Source: CAXBCP01 sp963974055
Lineage (GTDB): Bacteria > Pseudomonadota > Alphaproteobacteria > MPNO01 > UBA830
Length of the DNA stretch: 64,000 nt
NCBI GenBank assembly: GCA_963974055.1
Contig: CAXBCP010000019.1
Location: 27,326 to 91,325 of the forward strand
Reading direction: 5' to 3'
Of the stretch, positions 59,720 to 64,000 are shown in pieces (positions within the stretch are counted from its first letter, which is position 1; every line of letters begins with the position of its first letter). A program made the position numbers and the translations under genes. The notes under the pieces were generated by a model. It ran no database searches, was not told the DNA's origin, and worked only from the letters and a program-made list of their open reading frames with translations.

Positions 59720-60999
59720 CAGGCAGATCCCGCCGGAATCGTCTCCAGCCCGCCCATATACGGGCGCAGGGCCTCAGGCACGCGGATGGACCCGTCCGCC
59801 TGCTGATAGTTTTCCATGACGGCGATCAGGGTGCGGCCGACCGCGAGTCCCGATCCGTTCAGCGTGTGGACGTAGTCGGTTCCCTTGCGGTCCTCGGGGC
59901 GGAAACGCGCCTGCATGCGCCGCGCCTGGAAATCCCCGCAATTCGAACAACTCGAGATTTCACGATACCGGTCCTGTCCCGGCAGCCAGACCTCGATATC
60001 ATAGGTCTTGCGGGCCGAGAAGCCGAGGTCGCCGGTCGACAGCACGACCACACGGTAGTGCAGCCCGAGCCGCTTAAGAACTTCCTCGGCGCAGGCGGTC
60101 ATGCGTTCGTGTTCGTCGCCGGAGGCATCCGGATGGCAAATGCTGACCATTTCCACCTTGGTGAACTGGTGCTGGCGCAGCATACCGCGGGTGTCCTTGC
60201 CTGCAGCCCCCGCTTCGGAGCGGAAACACGGCGTATGGGCCGTAAATCGTAGCGGCAGTTCCGCGTTATCCAGAATATCGCCGGCAACAAGGTTGGTCAG
60301 GGGCACTTCCGCTGTCGGGATCAGCCAGTGATCGGTTGTGGTGCGAAACAGGTCTTCCTCGAACTTTGGCAACTGACCGGTGCCGTAGGCCGCCTCGTCA
60401 CGAACCAGAAGCGGCGGGTTGACCTCGGTATAGCCGAATTCGTCGGTGTGCAGGTCCAGCATGAAGGATGCGAGCGCGCGCTCCATGCGCGCAAGCGCGC
60501 CCCTGGTGACCACGAACCGCGATCCGGACAGCTTCGATGCCGACTCGAAATCCAGCAGTCCCAGCGCCTCGCCGAGATCGACATGGTCGCGTACGTCGAA
60601 ATCGAAGGACGGCATTTCCCCGACCCGGCGGATTTCGACATTGTCGTCCTCGTCCGCGCCTTCGGGCGTATCGTCTGCCGGAATGTTCGGAATCCCTTCG
60701 AGAGACGCACGGATTGCGCCGGCGGTCTCTTTCTGGCGGTCTTCCAGCACCGCCATCCGGTCCTTGATTTCCGCGACTTCGGCCATCAGGCCGGCGGCGT
60801 CCTCGCCTTTGCCCTTGAGCACGCCGATCTGTTTGGAAGCGTCGTTGCGACGGGTCTGAAGCTCCTGCAGTTCGGTCGTAATCGCCCGGTTATCGGCGTC
60901 GACCGCCAGGACGTCCGCCGACGCGGGCGCCATTTTCCGGCGCGCGAGGCCGCTGTCGAACGCATCGGGGTTTTCACGGATCCATCTGATGTCGTGCAT
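59719..60999 (-). CDS. serS: Seryl-tRNA synthetase
   Basis: A 426-residue class II synthetase. The N-terminal coiled-coil arm (about residues 30-105) is followed by the catalytic domain: motif 2 FRSEAGAAGKDTRGMLRQHQ near 260, EISSCSNCGDFQARRM near 340 and motif 3 GSGLAVGRTLIAVMENYQ near 380. Length matches. It lies between tatC (gap 31 bp) and surE (1-bp overlap). Confidence 0.97.
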   Translation of the reverse strand: MHDIRWIRENPDAFDSGLARRKMAPASADVLAVDADNRAITTELQELQTRRNDASKQIGVLKGKGEDAAGLMAEVAEIKDRMAVLEDRQKETAGAIRASLEGIPNIPADDTPEGADEDDNVEIRRVGEMPSFDFDVRDHVDLGEALGLLDFESASKLSGSRFVVTRGALARMERALASFMLDLHTDEFGYTEVNPPLLVRDEAAYGTGQLPKFEEDLFRTTTDHWLIPTAEVPLTNLVAGDILDNAELPLRFTAHTPCFRSEAGAAGKDTRGMLRQHQFTKVEMVSICHPDASGDEHERMTACAEEVLKRLGLHYRVVVLSTGDLGFSARKTYDIEVWLPGQDRYREISSCSNCGDFQARRMQARFRPEDRKGTDYVHTLNGSGLAVGRTLIAVMENYQQADGSIRVPEALRPYMGGLETIPAGSA

Positions 61000-61030
61000 T
61001 GTCTATAATTCTCGTTGCTTGTGACGACCG

Positions 61031-61891
61031 TCAGGCGCGGGAGTCGGGCTCCGCATCCGCTTCGTCCGGATCGTCTTCGTCATTTTTCTGCGCCCGTTTC
61101 TTTTCAATCATCCGGGCCCCGACGATGGACACCTCGTACAAGATGAGAATCGGAATCGCCAGCCCGATCTGGCTGATGACGTCGGGCGGGGTCAACACAG
61201 CCGCCATAATGAACACGCCCACGATAGCGTAACGCCTTTTCGCGGCCAGCCCGGCCGACGTCACGATCCCTGCCCGGGCAAGCAGCATCAGCAGAACCGG
61301 CAGTTCGAAAGCCAGCCCGAATGCGAATATCAGCCGCAATACAAGCGACAGGTACTGATCGACCTTGGGCTCCACCTGCACCGGCAGCGTGCCTTCGCCG
61401 CCCGCCGTCTGAAAATTGAGGAAAAACTCCCAGGCCAGCGGCATGATGAAATAGTAAACCAGCGCGCCGCCCAGGAAAAACAGAACCGGCGTCGCCAGCA
61501 GGAACGGCAGGAAGGCTTTTTTTTCGTCGCGGTAAAGACCCGGCGCGATAAACATCCACATCTGCATCGATATGACCGGAAAAGCGAGGAACAGGGCGGT
61601 AAAAAACGCAACCTTGATCTGCGCCAGAAACGGCTCGTACAGGGCGGTAAAGATCATCCGGGCGCCCTGCCGGCCCTCCATAGCGGTCGCCAGGGGCCTT
61701 ACGAAGAAATCGTAGATCTCCTGCGCGAAGACGAAGCTGACGAGAAACATGACCAGGAAAGTCGCGAAGCTGTAGAGAAGCCGCGTCCGCAATTCGACCA
61801 GATGGTCGAGAAGCGGCATTTTCTTTTCATGATCGTCATCGTCGCCGATTGCATCGTCCGGATCACCGGCATCGTTCACGCGCTCGCTCAT
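61031..61891 (-). CDS. tatC: Twin-arginine translocase subunit TatC
   Basis: A 286-residue six-span inner-membrane receptor for twin-arginine substrates. The N-terminal MPLLDHLVELRTRLLYSF and EPFLAQIKVAFFTALFLAFP (with the signal-peptide-binding Glu) are conserved, as is TPPDVISQIGLAIPILILYE. N- and C-termini are acidic extensions longer than in E. coli. It overlaps tatB by four bases (61888-61891). A Tat substrate is present in the window: the intradiol dioxygenase at 24142. Confidence 0.96.
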   Translation of the reverse strand: MSERVNDAGDPDDAIGDDDDHEKKMPLLDHLVELRTRLLYSFATFLVMFLVSFVFAQEIYDFFVRPLATAMEGRQGARMIFTALYEPFLAQIKVAFFTALFLAFPVISMQMWMFIAPGLYRDEKKAFLPFLLATPVLFFLGGALVYYFIMPLAWEFFLNFQTAGGEGTLPVQVEPKVDQYLSLVLRLIFAFGLAFELPVLLMLLARAGIVTSAGLAAKRRYAIVGVFIMAAVLTPPDVISQIGLAIPILILYEVSIVGARMIEKKRAQKNDEDDPDEADAEPDSRA

Positions 61892-62409
61892 GACGGTTTT
61901 TCCGTTTTCTGCTCCGGCAAAGCCGTATCCCCGCCGGCGCTATCCTTCGGTGGAACCTCAGCGTTCACCGCGCTCTCGTCTGCGGTTTCAGACGATGTTC
62001 CGTCTTTGGCGCCGGACGTATCGTCTTTGCCGTCGACGGAATGCATCTTGTTGTCTTCCGCAAATTCCGGATCGTCGTAATCGATCAGGTCGTCGTCCTT
62101 CCAGTCGGACGAATATTCCATGGACTCGCGGATTTTACCCTCGGGGTCGACCGCGTCCTCGAGTTCCTTACGCAGGCCGCCGATCGCCGAGTCCGGATCT
62201 GACTTTCCCGTAAGGTCGTCGGTAAGTTTATCGAGTTCGGCTTCGCGGGCCATATCCTCCAGCCCCGACTGGAAATCCCGTGCAAGTCCCCGCGCACGGC
62301 GCACGAACATGCTGACCGTCCGGATTGCACCGGGCAGTTCCTTGGGACCGATAATGATGATCCCCAGAATGCCAATGAGGAGGAATTCCCATCCGCCGAT
62401 GTCAAACAT
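61888..62409 (-). CDS. tatB: Sec-independent translocase subunit TatB
   Basis: A 173-residue membrane-anchored protein. The N-terminal MFDIGGWEFLLIGILGIIII and the hinge GPKELPGAIRTVSMFVRRAR are the TatB signature, followed by an amphipathic helix and a long acidic, disordered C-terminus (about residues 95-173). It begins 44 bp after tatA and overlaps tatC by four bases. Confidence 0.93.
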   Translation of the reverse strand: MFDIGGWEFLLIGILGIIIIGPKELPGAIRTVSMFVRRARGLARDFQSGLEDMAREAELDKLTDDLTGKSDPDSAIGGLRKELEDAVDPEGKIRESMEYSSDWKDDDLIDYDDPEFAEDNKMHSVDGKDDTSGAKDGTSSETADESAVNAEVPPKDSAGGDTALPEQKTEKPS

Positions 62410-62453
62410 GGCGGTGCGCGCCCTTCTTCAATAAATCACATAAAGGCGTAGCG

Positions 62454-62705
62454 TCAGCTCTTTGCCGCTTCGTCTTTCTTGACTCCGTCCGAAACGGCAT
62501 CGCCGCTGTCCGATTTAAGAGATTTTTCAGGCGTCGCGACCGTCGCATCGTCGCCCTCGGCCTTGTCGTCCTTAAGGCCTTTCTTGAATGCATTTATGCC
62601 GCGCGCGGCGTCTCCCATGATACGGGAGAGCTTGCCGCCGCCGCCGAAGAGCACGAGCACGACGACCAAAACGATGATCCAGTGCCAAATACTGAAGGCC
62701 CCCAT
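62454..62705 (-). CDS. tatA: Sec-independent translocase subunit TatA
   Basis: An 83-residue pore-forming component. The N-terminal span FSIWHWIIVLVVVLVLFGGG and the following GKLSRIMGDAARGINAFKKGL match TatA, with a polar acidic tail. ATG at 62705 has AGGAG eight bases upstream; a GTG at 62714 sits too close to that site and was not used. It is first of the tatABC genes. Confidence 0.92.
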   Translation of the reverse strand: MGAFSIWHWIIVLVVVLVLFGGGGKLSRIMGDAARGINAFKKGLKDDKAEGDDATVATPEKSLKSDSGDAVSDGVKKDEAAKS

Positions 62706-62794
62706 GAGAGACACTCCTGTCTAATCCAGTTGATGTGGCGCGGATAATCGCAGAAAGGCGTCGCCGCCGCAACGGAAACGGTCAGCAAAGCGCT

Positions 62795-63874
62795 CTATTC
62801 CATTGGAAAAACAAACACATTTTGCTCATCCAGCGTAATTCCCACCGTTGCGCCCTCTTCCGGCAGCACCCGGCCCGGCACCCGGGAATGAAGGTGCAGT
62901 CCGCCCGGTTCCCCGTTTGCGACGCTCAGATGGAGCAGACTGGAGCGCCCGAGCAGACGCGACGTGATCACGCTCGCGACCGACGTATTGTCCGGATTCT
63001 GGCTGATTTTCAGTGCCTCGGGGCGCACCAGCACATCGACTTCGGCGCCGTTCGACAGATCGGGCGCGCAAATCCGCCCGATCGGCGTCAGCACATGCCC
63101 ATCGACCACGCGGCCCTTGATTTCGTTTACTTCGCCGAACAGACCGGCGACGAACGCGTTGACAGGCCGGAAATACAGCTCCTCGGGTGGCCCCACCTGA
63201 ACGATCGCGCCATCCCGCATCACCGCCACCTTGTCGCCCATGAACATCGCTTCCTCGGCGTCGTGGGTCACGATTACGGACGAGGAATTCGACTTCTTCA
63301 GGACATGCAGGCACAAATCTCGGAGCTGGTTTCTCAACCTTGTGTCGAGATTGGAAAACGGCTCATCCAGCAGGAAAATGCGGGGCCGCGGCGCACGCGC
63401 CCGGGCCAGCGCAATCCGCTGCTGTTCGCCGCCGGACAGAAAATGGGGGTAGGTCGCAGCGTATCCGAGCATACCGACCTGCTCCAACACGTTCCGGACG
63501 CGTTCATCGCGCTCCGCCGAATTCAAATCGGTGAGGCCGAAGGCAACGTTTTCGGCCACGGTCAGATGCGGAAACAGCGCAAAATCCTGGAAAAGCAGGC
63601 TCACATGCCGGTGTTCAGGCGGCACACAGCGCGTGGCATCGGCCAGAACGTCTTCGTTCCAGGCAATTCTGCCCGACTGGAGTTCCTCCAGACCGGCGAT
63701 CAGGCGAAGCGTCGTTGTCTTTCCGCATCCCGACGGACCCAGAAGACACAAAATTTCACCGGGACCGACTTCCAGATTGATATCCCGGAGGACGGGCCGC
63801 GCGCCATAGTCATGACTGAGACCGGATACCGATAGCCCCGAGCCCGATTGGCCAACGTGTGTCTGGATGTTCAT
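62795..63874 (-). CDS. ABC transporter ATPase, FbpC/PotA type, without visible partners
   Basis: A 359-residue cytosolic ATPase of the iron(III)/polyamine/phosphonate importer class. Walker A is LLGPSGCGKTTTLRLIAG near residue 45; the Q-loop is LLFQDFALFPHLTV; the signature is LSGGEQQRIALARA; Walker B is IFLLDEPFSNLD; and the C-terminal 110 residues form a TOBE-like domain (VLVRPEALKIS). No permease or binding protein is visible on its right as far as 64000 or on its left before tatA, so it is an orphan in this view. A 10-bp hairpin lies 12 bp upstream. Confidence 0.85.
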   Translation of the reverse strand: MNIQTHVGQSGSGLSVSGLSHDYGARPVLRDINLEVGPGEILCLLGPSGCGKTTTLRLIAGLEELQSGRIAWNEDVLADATRCVPPEHRHVSLLFQDFALFPHLTVAENVAFGLTDLNSAERDERVRNVLEQVGMLGYAATYPHFLSGGEQQRIALARARAPRPRIFLLDEPFSNLDTRLRNQLRDLCLHVLKKSNSSSVIVTHDAEEAMFMGDKVAVMRDGAIVQVGPPEELYFRPVNAFVAGLFGEVNEIKGRVVDGHVLTPIGRICAPDLSNGAEVDVLVRPEALKISQNPDNTSVASVITSRLLGRSSLLHLSVANGEPGGLHLHSRVPGRVLPEEGATVGITLDEQNVFVFPME

Positions 63875-63885
63875 ACCGGGCGAAA

Positions 63886-63910
63886 GCTATTGCGACAGGC
63901 TCGCAATAGC
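63886..63910. terminator. Stem-loop between the acidic-tailed gene and the ABC ATPase
   Basis: GCTATTGCGA (63886-63895) pairs perfectly with TCGCAATAGC (63901-63910) around a 5-base loop. On the minus strand it lies 28 bp after the stop of the gene at 63939 and 11 bp before the ABC ATPase ATG. It is followed by TTTCG rather than a long T-run, so it may be a weak terminator or a translation-control stem. Confidence 0.5.
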
Positions 63911-63938
63911 AAACGAAGAATGTCCCTGTGCCTCCTTG

Positions 63939-64000
63939 TCACCCGGTATGTGCTTCGCGCTCGGACGCCTCATCGTTTTCGGTGTCGTCTTCCGGCCCGC
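63939..64000 (-). CDS. C-terminal end of an unidentified protein with an acidic tail
   Basis: On the minus strand, the frame entering from the right edge reads GPEDDTENDEASEREAHTG and stops at TGA (63939-63941). Only about 20 codons are visible. An acidic tail directly upstream of tatABC fits ScpB, which often precedes tatA in alphaproteobacteria, but this is only a guess from gene order. Confidence 0.35.
   Translation of the reverse strand, partial: GPEDDTENDEASEREAHTG

Overview
The window reads as a chromosomal segment of a GC-rich, free-living alphaproteobacterium, most likely of the Rhodospirillales type and probably aquatic. This is inferred from gene order and families: recG/sdhE/mfd side by side, ssb near gyrA and coaD, a yajC-secD-secF-Mth938 block, tatABC-serS-surE-pcm-LysM/M23 lipoprotein, trmFO, a hopanoid-type hpnE, and a full CtrA-type box. 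No phage, plasmid or CRISPR signature is visible. The only mobile-element-like gene is one IS481-type transposase relative whose catalytic residues are gone.

Layout. 1-6.8 kb: DNA repair and housekeeping (recG, running off the left edge; sdhE; mfd), then a MaoC-like protein and dps. 7-30.6 kb: an accessory, catabolic region. It holds an NMT1/THI5-like binding protein and a four-gene operon (aspartate-dehydrogenase-like, enoyl-CoA hydratase, aryl-CoA ligase, Bcr/CflA exporter). It also holds a GhrA-like reductase, MmgE/PrpD, a UbiD-family decarboxylase, a PaaA-type diiron protein divergent from a LysR regulator, and a hydroxyisobutyrate-dehydrogenase-like enzyme. These are followed by a GlcG-MFS-MFS-SpmAB operon, a Tat-exported intradiol dioxygenase, a degenerate receiver protein, and an operon of two QueG-like iron-sulfur proteins plus a PaaK-like ligase. 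30.7-38.2 kb: small or poorly defined proteins around ribA, an MFS transporter, a metallo-beta-lactamase-fold hydrolase, a MetE-like methyltransferase, a TPR protein, a lipocalin-like protein and a YjbR protein. 38.2-64 kb: core genes (tRNA-Lys, coaD, gyrA, ssb, uvrA, chaC-like, trmFO, complex-I-assembly-type genes, hpnE, sec and tat genes, serS, surE, pcm), ending with an orphan FbpC/PotA-type ABC ATPase and the last codons of an unidentified acidic-tailed protein.

How the genes work together. The accessory half looks like several small modules for taking up organic acids or aromatic compounds, activating them to CoA esters, decarboxylating them and oxidising or reducing them. The substrates cannot be read from sequence. 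The most unusual points are: the twin QueG-like proteins with a CoA ligase; a full-length but catalytically dead IS481 transposase next to them; a receiver domain lacking its switch residues, preceded by a structured leader and a 35-residue peptide; tandem duplicated MFS transporters joined to an SpmAB-type membrane protein; an 18-bp direct repeat upstream of ubiD; and a CtrA-type box upstream of an exported TPR protein.
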